Assembly: GCA_937911745.1 (NCBI GenBank)
Contig: CALDPX010000058.1
Span: forward strand, 1 to 64,000
Length of the DNA stretch: 64,000 bases
DNA from: an uncultured Alistipes sp.
GTDB lineage: Bacteria; Bacteroidota; Bacteroidia; Bacteroidales; Rikenellaceae
Direction of reading: 5' to 3'
Shown here: positions 41,207 to 49,942 of the stretch, piece by piece
Layout: the number at the start of each line of letters is the position of its first letter
How positions within the stretch are numbered: the first letter of the stretch is position 1
Made by a program: the position numbers and the translations under genes
The notes under the pieces: model-generated
Told to the model about the DNA's origin: nothing
Seen by the model: only the letters and a program-made list of their open reading frames with translations
The model's database searches: none

Positions 41207-42169
41207 ATGGAAGAAACAAAGAGAAAATTATCATCTCCGGCAGGAATCGTCACAATCGACATAGATGGGGTATTGGGCACTCCCGAGAGCGAACAGTTTG
41301 GCGAGGAAGAGCGTGGCAATAGAGTGGCGACCTACGAGAGATTTGTGGAGGTGCTTGGCAATCTCCAAGCCAAAGGAAGCATTGAACGCTTGGTGCTCAA
41401 CATACGCTCCACAGGAGGGTGTCTTGCCGATGCCTTGCTTATCTATGATGAAGCGCGTTCGCTCGGTGTGGAGGTCATCACACGTTGTTATGGCTATGTC
41501 GCCTCGGCAGCAACCATCATAGCCCAAGCAGCCTCGGAGGGTTGCAGAGAGATTTCGGCAAATTCCCTCTATTTAATTCACTGCTGCGAGAGCGCGGTGG
41601 AGGGTAACAGATACTCGCTTACAGCCACCAAAGAACTCTTGGAGAAGAGCGATGAACGATTAGCAGAGATATATGCCCTCTCGTCGGGACGTGCGGCAGA
41701 GGAGTTCAGGCAACTGATGAATCGAAACAGTGGGAAAGGTGTGTGGCTCTCGCCCGAAGAATGCCTTGCGGCAGGTCTTGCCGACCGCATTATAGCCTCC
41801 TCGCCCATTACCGATGATGCACTCTCGCAGGTGGAGGCTCTGGGACTCACCCCTCTGCCATCCAAACCACTCTCTGAGCGTTTGGCGGCGGCTTGGAATA
41901 GGGTTCTCGCAGGTTTGGGCATCCCTAAGAATACCTCCTCGTCAATAGGCGGTACGTCTTTCGATAGGGTACAACCCTCGCTTGCCGACAAGTGCGAGGT
42001 CGGGGCTCCTCCCACACCTCCATCTAGGCTTCATACTGCCCGTAAAACCACCACAAAAGAGTGTGAAGATCCCGCCCCCAATGGCACCTCTGCCCTCACC
42101 CCCAATCAGAGTGCCTACCTCTCAGATGTGGAGGGTATGCGTGCGGCTCTCGCCCGCAGTGGCAAATAG
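41207..42169 (+). CDS. ClpP-like phage head maturation protease
   Basis: 320 residues. Residues about 10-200 follow the ClpP/crotonase-like fold: LVLNIRSTGGCLADALLIYDEA, the nucleophile region CYGYVASAATIIAQAA with Ser as in GxxASAA, and SLYLIHCCES with the catalytic His. A low-complexity Pro/Ser/Thr C-terminal tail (about 235-320) ending SAYLSDVEGMRAALARSGK may be a scaffold-like part. In tailed phages such proteases lie just before the major capsid gene, as here. Confidence 0.82.
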   Translation: MEETKRKLSSPAGIVTIDIDGVLGTPESEQFGEEERGNRVATYERFVEVLGNLQAKGSIERLVLNIRSTGGCLADALLIYDEARSLGVEVITRCYGYVASAATIIAQAASEGCREISANSLYLIHCCESAVEGNRYSLTATKELLEKSDERLAEIYALSSGRAAEEFRQLMNRNSGKGVWLSPEECLAAGLADRIIASSPITDDALSQVEALGLTPLPSKPLSERLAAAWNRVLAGLGIPKNTSSSIGGTSFDRVQPSLADKCEVGAPPTPPSRLHTARKTTTKECEDPAPNGTSALTPNQSAYLSDVEGMRAALARSGK

Positions 42170-42217
42170 TAACCATCAACCCATTTTTCAACAACCTAAA
42201 AAAACAATTCTATTTCT

Positions 42218-43474
42218 ATGAGCAAGATTGAACAGATTAAGTCCTATGAAGGACAAAACCTCGACACCATCTTTTTCCGCCCTATGCTCACCGGCGACAA
42301 CGCCCAGGACCTCGGCATTAAGGTAATGTACAACACCCCCGTACCCACCACCCTCCACTTCTGGAAACGCAATGGCGACATCCTGCGCAAATATACGTCA
42401 AGTGGTTGGAGTGGCGGTGAGCCCGCGACCAAGTTGCAGAAGACAATCCATCTCAACAAGGTAAAAGCCGAAATGGCATACTCTGCCGAGGACTACTTCT
42501 CGACAGTCTTTGAACTCATTGCCGCACGTTCGGATGTAAACTTCGAGGACCTCTCGGGCACCGAACTCGAAGAGGCAGAGACAAGACTCTTCCGTGCCTC
42601 GATTGCCGAGAGCATTCGCTCGACAATGTGGTATGGCAACAGCGACCGCTCCTCGGGTACACTTGCCACCTTCGATGGTTTCCTCAAACGCTTTATGGAG
42701 GAAGACGACACCGCCGATGGCGAAAACGAAATGGTACGCTTGGGCTACATCCCCAACCACAAAGAGGGTTGGGCTGAGGAGTTGCTCAAACAACTCTGGG
42801 ACAACTCCACCGACCAGTTGCGTGCTTTGCGCTCGGAGGGACAGTTGGCGTTCTTTGTGAGCACCGATGTCTACAACGCCTACGAGGAGGAGTTGGACAA
42901 TGTGGCTATTGAGGCTGCCTATTTGGCAAAACAGAGCGGCAGGGAGTGCCTCTACTATCGCGGTATCCCCGTTGTGGACTTGCGTCTGAGTGGTTATGCT
43001 GCCGATGTTGAGGGCGATATGCCCACCTCGTTTGCCTTCCTCACAGACCGTCGTAATCTCGCCTTGGCTGTCAACACCAACGACTTCCCCGGCACCGAGG
43101 TGCGTATGTGGTACAACCCCGACGTTATGGAGAACCGCCAGAGGGCTATCTTCATGGCTGGTTGCGACTTCCTCTTCCCCGAGTTGGTGACCGTTGCCTT
43201 TGGGCTCAACCTTAGCAATATTGTGGCAAAGTCAGAGGATGGTGTGTATGTGGTGAATGCAGATGTTGCAGGCTACCAAGAGGGCAAGTGCTGGGCAGAA
43301 AACTTCTATATCAACCTCTATGACCAAAAAGGAGACATGTGTATTGATATGGATTCCATGGGTGAGGAGAATGGTACCATCTGTTTCGAAAATAGCGGTG
43401 TGGATGTGTCCGTTTACGACATCGTAGCCCAGAGCAAGTTCGGTGGTAAGTTTGTAATCAAAGCATTGAAGTAG
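42218..43474 (+). CDS. Major capsid protein candidate
   Basis: 418 residues, acidic and soluble. It follows the head protease directly. Segments such as LFRASIAESIRSTMWYGNSDRSSGTLATFDGFLKRF, AFFVSTDVYNAYEEELDN and YYRGIPVVDLRLSGYA, and then LTDRRNLALAVNTNDFPGTEVRMWYNPDVMENRQRAIF, resemble the A-domain and P-domain organisation of HK97-fold capsid proteins in Bacteroidota phages. I rely on position and pattern; a structure prediction would decide. The final ~80 residues (GVYVVNADVAGYQEGK onward) form an extra beta domain. Confidence 0.7.
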   Translation: MSKIEQIKSYEGQNLDTIFFRPMLTGDNAQDLGIKVMYNTPVPTTLHFWKRNGDILRKYTSSGWSGGEPATKLQKTIHLNKVKAEMAYSAEDYFSTVFELIAARSDVNFEDLSGTELEEAETRLFRASIAESIRSTMWYGNSDRSSGTLATFDGFLKRFMEEDDTADGENEMVRLGYIPNHKEGWAEELLKQLWDNSTDQLRALRSEGQLAFFVSTDVYNAYEEELDNVAIEAAYLAKQSGRECLYYRGIPVVDLRLSGYAADVEGDMPTSFAFLTDRRNLALAVNTNDFPGTEVRMWYNPDVMENRQRAIFMAGCDFLFPELVTVAFGLNLSNIVAKSEDGVYVVNADVAGYQEGKCWAENFYINLYDQKGDMCIDMDSMGEENGTICFENSGVDVSVYDIVAQSKFGGKFVIKALK

Positions 43475-43475
43475 T

Positions 43476-43958
43476 ATGGAGTTGGGCTCTAAAACTTGCG
43501 CAAAACACCTCGGAGGTGTGGAGTCCATTCGCTTGCTGCCCGCCTGTGAGTTGAAGAGTATTGAGTACTACCCCTCGGAAAGGCTTTTTACGACTCTCGA
43601 AATGCAGAATCAGGGCGTTCCCATAGAGGTGAACTTTGCCGAAGGTACTGCCTCGTATGAGGAGCGTGTGGCAGCAGACGGCGTGGTTACCCATACGTTG
43701 AGATTTGCGATGCGGGGTTTTGAGCAAGAGTCGGTAGAGGCACTATGTAGGCTCTCGGTGGATGGGATTGTGGCTATTGTGAAACCACAAGAGGGTAAAG
43801 GATTGCTGGTGGGCTATTCGCCTCAAACGGCTGCCGACTCTCCACTGAGACTTGTAGAGGCTCATCTCGATGGTGGTGACAACCCGAAGCAAAGGACCTC
43901 CACAACCATCACCCTTGCCTGTTGTGATGGCTCCCTTGCATGCTATTTCGAGGAGTAG
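43476..43958 (+). CDS. Small phage-block protein after the capsid gene
   Basis: 160 residues, beta-rich and starting one base after the capsid stop. CRLSVDGIVAIVKPQEGKGLLVGYSPQTAADSPLRLVEAHLDGG is its best-ordered portion; the C-terminus has a CCDGSLACYFEE motif. It may be a decoration, neck or tail-tube-like protein, but I do not recognise the family. A strong terminator follows it. Confidence 0.6.
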   Translation: MELGSKTCAKHLGGVESIRLLPACELKSIEYYPSERLFTTLEMQNQGVPIEVNFAEGTASYEERVAADGVVTHTLRFAMRGFEQESVEALCRLSVDGIVAIVKPQEGKGLLVGYSPQTAADSPLRLVEAHLDGGDNPKQRTSTTITLACCDGSLACYFEE

Positions 43959-43975
43959 ATAGACTACTAAATGTG

Positions 43976-44008
43976 GCGGAGGGGTACCTCCCCTCCGCGT
44001 TTTTTTCG
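43976..44008 (+). terminator. Internal terminator between capsid and portal genes
   Basis: GCGGAGGGG / CCCCTCCGC around a TACCT loop followed by seven T residues. An intrinsic terminator in the middle of a structural operon; I see no promoter after it, so it may act as an attenuator that sets the head-to-portal ratio. Confidence 0.8.
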
Positions 44009-44031
44009 ATAATAACTCAACAAAACCCACT

Positions 44032-45273
44032 ATGGAACAGACTAAAAAATTATTTACACCCAAAATTTTCACCCCCCGAGCAGCCTCTTCGCCTTTGGAT
44101 ATGGCAATTACCATAGGCCCCTCGTCACAGGTGAGTGGTGGGGAGTTTTGGAGGTGGGGTAGCGACAATCTCTTCCCCAATGCACTCTCGCTCTTGGCTC
44201 GTCGAGCGACCATCCATCGCCGCATCATCAACGACAAGGCAGACTACATCTCGGGCAAGGGTTTTATTGTGGCAGACGAGTCTGTGCGTACCCGAGCCTT
44301 CATCTCGCGTGCCAACTCTTCGGGTGAATCGTTGCGTCAAGTGCTCAACTACCTGGCACTCGACAAGGCTCTCTTTGGTAACGCCTTTGTGGAGGTGGTC
44401 ACCGACTCGCAGCACTCCTTCCTTGCGCTCTTCCACCAAGATGCCTCGCGCTGCCGACTTGCCAAAGACGGCAAGCACGTCATTCTCCACCACGATTGGA
44501 GCCACTACACCGCCTCCGATAGTGTGTCGCTACCACTCTACCCCCTTTTCGAGCAGGGCGCAGATGGCAACCTCCACTCTGTAATCCACTACAAGGACTA
44601 CGAACCAATGTTTGCCCACTATGGCGTGCCAACCTATATTGCAGGCTTGGGTGTGTCGACCATCGCCTACAAGACCGACAATTGGAATATCTCGCGATTG
44701 GACAACTCCTTCCAACTCTCGGGCGTGATGCTGCTTGATGGCGGTGTGGATAACGAGAAGGATGCCGAAGAGTTTGTGAGGAGTGCTGAGCGGAAGTTTG
44801 CGGGCAAACCCGGCCAGGTGATGTTTATGGTGAAGGATTGTGGCGAGGGCGACTCCTCTCGCTTTATCCCCATTGCATCCTCCAATGAGGGCGATTGGTC
44901 CACGCTCCACGAACAAGCCATCAGCGACATTGTCGTTGCCCACTCGTGGTTCCGCAGCATCAGCGGTTTGGACTACGCTACGGGCTTCTCCTCGGAGCGC
45001 ATCCTGCACGAATGGGAGGTGGCTCTTAACACCGTCATTCTTGGCGAGCAGGAGGAACTTCTCGATCCTATAAGACTGTTAATCGGCGATATTTTGGGCG
45101 AGGATGGCTCGTCGCTCGACATTGTAAACCGCCCGCCATCGCGCTCCAAACCCGACTATATGCGCGTCTGGGAGGCTCGTATGGCAGACGGCTTGGACTA
45201 CGACCCGGAGGACCCTGCCCAGCAGGTCTTTTTGGCACAAATCACAAAGTATGACAACTCAAACAAGGCTTAG
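44032..45273 (+). CDS. Phage portal protein
   Basis: 413 residues with the portal-family plan: WRWGSDNLFPNALSLLARRATIHRRIINDKADYISGKGF near the start, FGNAFVEVV, and in the C-terminal half SRFIPIASSNEGDWSTLHEQAISDIVVAHSWFRSISGLDYATGFSSERILHEWEVALNTVILGEQE. The INDKADYISGKGF and SGLDYATG segments are typical of portals in Bacteroidota prophages. Twelve copies normally form the DNA gate of a capsid vertex; here no terminase is present to use it. Confidence 0.85.
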   Translation: MEQTKKLFTPKIFTPRAASSPLDMAITIGPSSQVSGGEFWRWGSDNLFPNALSLLARRATIHRRIINDKADYISGKGFIVADESVRTRAFISRANSSGESLRQVLNYLALDKALFGNAFVEVVTDSQHSFLALFHQDASRCRLAKDGKHVILHHDWSHYTASDSVSLPLYPLFEQGADGNLHSVIHYKDYEPMFAHYGVPTYIAGLGVSTIAYKTDNWNISRLDNSFQLSGVMLLDGGVDNEKDAEEFVRSAERKFAGKPGQVMFMVKDCGEGDSSRFIPIASSNEGDWSTLHEQAISDIVVAHSWFRSISGLDYATGFSSERILHEWEVALNTVILGEQEELLDPIRLLIGDILGEDGSSLDIVNRPPSRSKPDYMRVWEARMADGLDYDPEDPAQQVFLAQITKYDNSNKA

Positions 45274-45277
45274 AACT

Positions 45278-45745
45278 ATGAAGACAATTGTGACACCCTC
45301 CGAGGTGCTTTCGATCTCGTTCGGCACCACCCATACCCTCAGCGAGGGAGCAGTGCCACCCTACGCAATTCTCTTGGCACAAGAGAGATTTCTGCTCCCC
45401 GCTCTCGGTATGGAGTTCTATAAGAGTGTGGCGGAGGGCAGCGATGCTACGGCTCAGACCTTTGCCGAGGAGTATCTCAAACAACCTCTTGCGCTCTATG
45501 TTGCCTCGCGCCTAATGCCCACACTCGCACTTCAAGTGGGTAGTGCGGGAGTGGTAAGGCTCTCGGGCGAGAGTTTCGAGGCGGTCGATGATACTGCGCT
45601 CCACAGAGCTGTTGCCCGTATGCGTGCCGATGCCGATAGGCTTCTTGCTCTCGCCACCTCCCATCTCGCCTCCCACCCCGAACTCTACCCTTTATACAAT
45701 CCCGCTCAGCGTTTGCATCGCATTGTTGGCGGAGTGGTAATGTAG
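45278..45745 (+). CDS. Head-tail connector-like protein (DUF6712-like)
   Basis: 155 residues starting 4 bases after the portal stop. Helical; residues 5-60 (ISFGTTHTLSEGAVPPYAILLAQERFLLPALGMEFY) and the helical rest resemble DUF6712-type connector proteins that follow portal or capsid genes in Bacteroidota phages. An upstream ATG at 45251 would overlap the portal gene by 23 bases and is less likely. Confidence 0.6.
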   Translation: MKTIVTPSEVLSISFGTTHTLSEGAVPPYAILLAQERFLLPALGMEFYKSVAEGSDATAQTFAEEYLKQPLALYVASRLMPTLALQVGSAGVVRLSGESFEAVDDTALHRAVARMRADADRLLALATSHLASHPELYPLYNPAQRLHRIVGGVVM

Positions 45746-45977
45746 CGAGCGTGCCTTGTGGGTGCTTTTTGCACCACGCTGCAACTCGCAAGTTCCTCAT
45801 TTACGCAGAGTAAACTGCGGACTTGCTCTCTTGCGTGGCACAAAAATCCCTCCACAAAACCCACTCGCGAGGATTTTGGTCTAACGTCAATAGTCCTAAG
45901 GCTTATAGGGCTTATAGGAAAAACTCTCAACTCTCAACTCTCAATTCTTAATTCTCAATTCTCAATTCTCAATTCGT
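45746..45977. repeat. Hairpin, 20-mer and 7-base repeats between connector and holin genes
   Basis: Covarying-hairpin copy at 45788-45826 (stem GCAAGT / ACTTGC, loop words TTCCTCATTT and AGTAAACTGCGG), 20-mer TCTAACGTCAATAGTCCTAA at 45880-45899, 9-base GGCTTATAG units to about 45918, then 7-base TCTCAAC/TCTCAAT units from 45924 up to 45975. This host-type repeat cluster lies inside the phage-derived block and splits it. Confidence 0.8.
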
Positions 45978-46394
45978 ATGAAGTACATTTCAGGACTTAT
46001 TGCCGGAGTATTGTCGTTTTTTGCTCCGGTGGAGCCTCTGCTTGTGATAGCATTGGCATTCATCACCATCGATTTTGTTACAGGTATACTCGCCGACCGA
46101 CATAAAGTGCGTGCCGGTGGCTCGGAGTGGCACTTCGAGAGTTGCAAGGCGTGGCGCACGGTGAAGAAACTCTCGTTTGTTATGGCGGGTATAATGCTTG
46201 CTTGGATGCTCGATTCGCTGTTGCTGTCGTTTGTAAACCTGAAATTAGCAAACCTGTTTACGGGATTTGTCTGTGGGGTGGAATTTTGGAGTTACCTCGA
46301 AAACGCCACCACCCTGACAGGCGAGAGCCGTTTTAGGGATGCCATAGCCGTCCTTGGCAAGCGTTTGGGCTCGTTGTTTGGTAGCTCGAAATAG
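45978..46394 (+). CDS. Phage holin family protein
   Basis: 138 residues with three or four membrane helices (about 5-24, 26-46, 65-88, 92-110). AFITIDFVTGILADRHK and the WRTVKKLSFVMAGIMLAW helix match the holin 4 (toxin secretion/phage lysis) family. Holins make membrane holes at lysis; no endolysin gene is near. It is separated from the rest of the block by the repeat cluster. Confidence 0.85.
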   Translation: MKYISGLIAGVLSFFAPVEPLLVIALAFITIDFVTGILADRHKVRAGGSEWHFESCKAWRTVKKLSFVMAGIMLAWMLDSLLLSFVNLKLANLFTGFVCGVEFWSYLENATTLTGESRFRDAIAVLGKRLGSLFGSSK

Positions 46395-46417
46395 TGATTA
46401 TTGATATGTAATAGACG

Positions 46418-46456
46418 AAGTTGCGGAATTTCAACTAATGGAAATTCCGCAACTTG
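46418..46456. terminator. Terminator between holin and GH3 genes
   Basis: AAGTTGCGGAATTTC / GAAATTCCGCAACTT, a 15-base-pair stem with loop AACTAATG. It can stop both convergent transcripts. Confidence 0.8.
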
Positions 46457-46476
46457 TGTTTATGCATCACCTTTGT

Positions 46477-48804
46477 TTATGGGTGGTTGGTGCGTTGTGT
46501 CACTATATCTTTGCCTACCGAGTGCAATAGGGTGTGCAGAGGGGTTAGAGAATCTTTCGAGATGTGGAGAGTGTAGTCGCCCGCAGCGACCTTCATACAT
46601 GAGCCATTGGTGTCGAATTGTGCGAGGTTGTCTGCCGTAATCTCAATGGTCATCCTTTGTCTCTCACCTGGGGCAAGAAGGTTGGTTTTGGCGTAGGCGC
46701 AGAGTTCGCGTGCGGGGCGCGAGGAGTCCGCATCGGGCTTGCTAACGTAAATTTGCACTACCTCACGACCTGCCACCGAGCCACTATTGGTCACCGTGAG
46801 CGAGAGGGTAAGGTTGCCCTTTCGGGATGCTTTGTCTATTGCAAGGTCGGAGTATGCAAAAGTGGTGTAGGAGAGTCCGTAGCCAAAGGGATAGAGGGGT
46901 TTGTTGTCTGGGTAGGTCACAAAGTGGCGATAGCCTACCATCAACTCCTCTTGGTAGCGCACTGCCGAACGCTCGCCTGCCGAAACGCCGAAATTATTAT
47001 CCGTAGGCAACTGCTCGTAGGAGGCGGCAAAGGTCATTGGGAGTCGTCCCGAGGGATTTACTGAGCCCGAGAGTATATCTACTACCGAGCCTCCCACCTG
47101 CTGTCCTGCAAGCCATCCGATGAGTATCGCATCGGGTAGTGTGTGCCATGAAGAGAGGTCTATGGCTCCTCCCGTATTGGTTACAACTACAACCCTCTTG
47201 CCTCGCCTGTGGAACTCATTGCAAACCCTCTCCACAAGGCTTTGCTCTACGTCTGTAAGCAGGTAATCGCCCTTGCCGGGGTGGCGGTCATCGCCCTCGC
47301 CCGACATGCGACCAAGGGTTATGAGTGCCAAATCGCTCTGCTCTGCTGCACGGCGAATATCGAGCGTTGAAACCTCCATTTCGGTCACGAAGGGTATGTA
47401 CCAGAAATTCTCGGCGGGGAGTTTACTCTTTTGCTCGGTAATATAGCGGGTGTATCGCTCTGCTAATTTGGAGTCGGTTTTGTATCCCGCCTCGCAAAGG
47501 GCGTTGTAGATGGTCTTTGTGTGGCTGCGATGGACATATCCGCTACCCGAGCCACCAGCCTGAGTGTTGTAGGTGGCATTGCCAAAGGTGGCAATACTCT
47601 TAATTTCGCCATTGAATGGCAGTGTGTGGTTGTCGTTTTTGAGCAGTACCATACCTTCGGTTGCTGCTTGGCGAGTGAGAGCATCGTGCGATGCAAGATC
47701 TGGGGTGTTGGAGTAGTTATATTGGGCGTGTGCAGGGGTACGGAGTGTTACGTTCAGGATGTCGCGCACATTCTGGTCGAGCACCTCTTCTGGGAGTTTG
47801 CCACTCTCCACAGCCTTCTTTATGGTGGCAATCTGGTGGGGTGTGCCGGGCATTAGCAGGTTGCACCCCGCACTCATCATCTTCGAAGGCTCGCCTGCGC
47901 CCCACCAATCTGTCATAACAAAACCATCAAAACCCCACTCATCTCTCAGCACTGTGCGCAATAGCCACTCCGATTCGGAGGTGTAAGTGCCGTTTATTTT
48001 GTTGTAGGAGGACATAACAGTCCAAGGTTTCGACTCTCTTACGGCAATCTCAAAGCCACGCAGATAAATCTCCCTTAGAGCCCTCTCGCTAACTATTACG
48101 TCTATGCCGTTGCGATAGGTCTCTTGATTGTTGGCGGCAAAGTGCTTGATGGAGGTGCCCACGCCCTCGGACTGCACGCCACGCACCATCGCGGCAGCAG
48201 TCTTGCCCGTCAGCAGAGGGTCTTCGGAGTAGTACTCAAAGGCACGTCCGCACAATGGGTTGCGCTGGATGTTCATACCGGGGGCAAGCAGTATATCTAC
48301 ACCATACTCTCTAATCTCCTCACCCATAGCCGCACCAACACGCTCCACAAGAGCCTCGTCCCAAGAGGCAGCAAGTAGTGTGGCGATGGGGAATGCAGTG
48401 GCGTAGAATTTTTTGTTGGGCTCGTCGGCTCTTTGTGGGTCGATACGTAATCCGGCAGGTCCATCGGCATAGACCAGCGAGGTAATTCCCAAGCGTTCAA
48501 CAGGAAAACTCTCGCCTGCGGCACCCTGTACACGTCCTTTTGTGTGGGCAGTGACAATTTCCGAGAGGGGCTCGGGGTGCTCTATCTCTGTGCCTGGGGC
48601 AGGGTAGGGAGGATTGGGTGCGCTCGTGGAGGTACCCACCAAAAGGCGCACTTTCTCATCGAGCGTAAGGGCATCAATAACCTGCTCGATATTTCTGTCG
48701 CTCAGTTGGGGTTCTTTGTTGGCGCAGGAGCAACTAACGCCCGCAATACCCACAAGGCTCATCAGAACCAATGAGTAAACCGTACACAAAATGTTCTTCT
48801 TCAT
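46477..48804 (-). CDS. Glycoside hydrolase family 3 lipoprotein
   Basis: 775 residues. A signal ends near GVSCSC (25-27). GH3 N-terminal barrel: KHFAANNQE at 220-228 and FDGFVMTDWWG with nucleophile D299; second domain with GGSGSGYVHRSHTKTI; C-terminal fibronectin-like domain (about 660-775, GREVVQIYVSKPDADSSRPARELCAY). Complete and in family length. Probably a beta-glucosidase or beta-xylosidase, exact sugar unknown. It starts 55 bases after the AraC gene on the same strand with no box of its own, so it is probably in the rhamnose regulator's transcript. The ATG at 48804 is preferred over an upstream extension lacking a signal peptide. Confidence 0.92.
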   Translation of the reverse strand: MKKNILCTVYSLVLMSLVGIAGVSCSCANKEPQLSDRNIEQVIDALTLDEKVRLLVGTSTSAPNPPYPAPGTEIEHPEPLSEIVTAHTKGRVQGAAGESFPVERLGITSLVYADGPAGLRIDPQRADEPNKKFYATAFPIATLLAASWDEALVERVGAAMGEEIREYGVDILLAPGMNIQRNPLCGRAFEYYSEDPLLTGKTAAAMVRGVQSEGVGTSIKHFAANNQETYRNGIDVIVSERALREIYLRGFEIAVRESKPWTVMSSYNKINGTYTSESEWLLRTVLRDEWGFDGFVMTDWWGAGEPSKMMSAGCNLLMPGTPHQIATIKKAVESGKLPEEVLDQNVRDILNVTLRTPAHAQYNYSNTPDLASHDALTRQAATEGMVLLKNDNHTLPFNGEIKSIATFGNATYNTQAGGSGSGYVHRSHTKTIYNALCEAGYKTDSKLAERYTRYITEQKSKLPAENFWYIPFVTEMEVSTLDIRRAAEQSDLALITLGRMSGEGDDRHPGKGDYLLTDVEQSLVERVCNEFHRRGKRVVVVTNTGGAIDLSSWHTLPDAILIGWLAGQQVGGSVVDILSGSVNPSGRLPMTFAASYEQLPTDNNFGVSAGERSAVRYQEELMVGYRHFVTYPDNKPLYPFGYGLSYTTFAYSDLAIDKASRKGNLTLSLTVTNSGSVAGREVVQIYVSKPDADSSRPARELCAYAKTNLLAPGERQRMTIEITADNLAQFDTNGSCMKVAAGDYTLHISKDSLTPLHTLLHSVGKDIVTQRTNHP

Positions 48805-48859
48805 ATTGTTTAGTGTTTGTATGTATGTTTGTTTGTTGTTTTGCGATTTGTGACGAGGT

Positions 48860-49762
48860 TTAGAGGTCGCGTCCCTGAGTGAAGTGGCGATATCCCTCGG
48901 GAGTATAGCCCGTTTTGGCTTTGAAGGCCGTGCAGAAGTGCTCCACATTGCCATAGCCCGTACAAAAGGCAATCTCTTTAACCCGTTTGTCTGTATGCGT
49001 TAGCATATTCATCGCCTCTCTCATCCTAATCTCCTGAATGAATTTGATGGGTGCCAGCCCCGTATATTGGTGAAATAGACGGCGAAACCACGAATAACTC
49101 ATTCCTACCTCAGCAGCGACATCGCGCGGAGAAATGTCGGTGGCAAAACGCTCCATTATGATGATTTTGGCACGATTAATTTTGTCTACAATCGTCAAAT
49201 CCTCAAACCCCGACCTCTTGTGGTTGGAGTAGGCTTCGCCGAGCAGATGGTGCACTATGCCGCCTAAGTGTTGTTGGTATCCCGGTTGCTGCTCTTGCGC
49301 CACACGAATGGCTTCGCGGTAGAGCTCCACCACACTACTGCGAACACCTGTGTTGAAAATTGGTGTTGTGGTGTCGAAGAACCCGCTTTGGATATACTTC
49401 TCCATATCGCCCCCTTCGAAACCTATCCAATACTCCTCCCATCCACTATCGGTGTCGGGTGAGTAGTTGTGCCATTCGTGGGGAAAGAGTAGAAACATCG
49501 TTCCTTGCGTTATTCTGGTGGTCTCGACCGACGAGGAGGTAAATGTTCCCCTGCCGCTGATGATGTACAACAATTGGTACTCTTCAAGTACCCTGCCTTT
49601 GGCAGAAGAGAAGAGGTAGCGCGATGGGTGGTCGGGAGGAGGATAGTGCTCGCCTGCTTCCACTCGCTGATAGCCGACAGTATTGATGGTAATGCCCCAA
49701 GAGGCATCTTGCTCACTACTGGTGAGGTATTTTGAGTGGTGATGTTTGTCTGTCTGTATCAT
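48860..49762 (-). CDS. AraC-family transcriptional regulator (RhaR-like)
   Basis: 300 residues. N-terminal cupin sensing domain (about 25-165, YQLLYIISGRGTFTSSSVETTRITQGTMFLLFPHEWHNYSPDT) and C-terminal double HTH (about 205-300, ISPRDVAAEVGMSYSWFRRLFHQYTGLAPIKFIQEIRMREAMNML, then VKEIAFCTGYGNVEHFCTAFKAKTGYTPEGYR). Divergent from rhaB, matching the AraC-type RhaR activator of the Bacteroides rhamnose operon. The start at 49762 gives a 32-base leader after the -7 box; ATG 49786 is possible. Confidence 0.9.
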   Translation of the reverse strand: MIQTDKHHHSKYLTSSEQDASWGITINTVGYQRVEAGEHYPPPDHPSRYLFSSAKGRVLEEYQLLYIISGRGTFTSSSVETTRITQGTMFLLFPHEWHNYSPDTDSGWEEYWIGFEGGDMEKYIQSGFFDTTTPIFNTGVRSSVVELYREAIRVAQEQQPGYQQHLGGIVHHLLGEAYSNHKRSGFEDLTIVDKINRAKIIIMERFATDISPRDVAAEVGMSYSWFRRLFHQYTGLAPIKFIQEIRMREAMNMLTHTDKRVKEIAFCTGYGNVEHFCTAFKAKTGYTPEGYRHFTQGRDL

Positions 49763-49800
49763 TGTGTCAAAAAATAAATAACACATCCCTTTATCTTTTG

Positions 49801-49830
49801 CAAAGATAGTGTTTTTATTGAAGTTACAAA
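49801..49830 (-). promoter_or_regulatory. Promoter of the AraC regulator gene
   Basis: CAAAGATA at 49801-49808 and CAAA at 49827-49830 (TTTG-N18-TATCTTTG on the minus strand), facing away from the rhaB promoter 48 bases to the right. Confidence 0.6.
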
Positions 49831-49877
49831 ATTTTAATGGCGGTCGAAATCTGAATTATTAAAATCAAAAATGCAAG

Positions 49878-49906
49878 TTTGTTTTGACGGAGTGGTAGTA
49901 CTTTTG
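49878..49906 (+). promoter_or_regulatory. Promoter of the rhamnose operon
   Basis: TTTG at 49878-49881 and TACTTTTG at 49899-49906, spacer 17 (slightly short), as expected for a promoter that needs an activator. An imperfect inverted repeat ACACGCTCATTAGGCGTGT follows at 49913-49931, within the transcribed leader. Confidence 0.5.
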
Positions 49907-49942
49907 TGTAAAACACGCTCATTAGGCGTGTCGGATAACTCT

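Larger units (their letters stand above)
37005..46460 (+). mobile_element. Phage-derived structural gene block without packaging, tail-length or integration genes
   Basis: Ten plus-strand genes, tightly packed and all with open frames: two unknown proteins, a large tail-like protein, an HTH protein, a ClpP-like head protease, a capsid candidate, a small protein, a portal protein, a connector-like protein and a holin. Missing are terminase subunits, tape measure, lysin, integrase, transposase, replication and lysogeny genes. I see no flanking direct repeats or tRNA. Codon use looks like that of the host. Confidence 0.7.

Noticed and set aside
37005..46460. CRISPR array or attachment-site repeats flanking the phage-derived block
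   Set aside because: I found no regular spacer-repeat pattern, no tRNA gene and no long direct repeat bordering the block.
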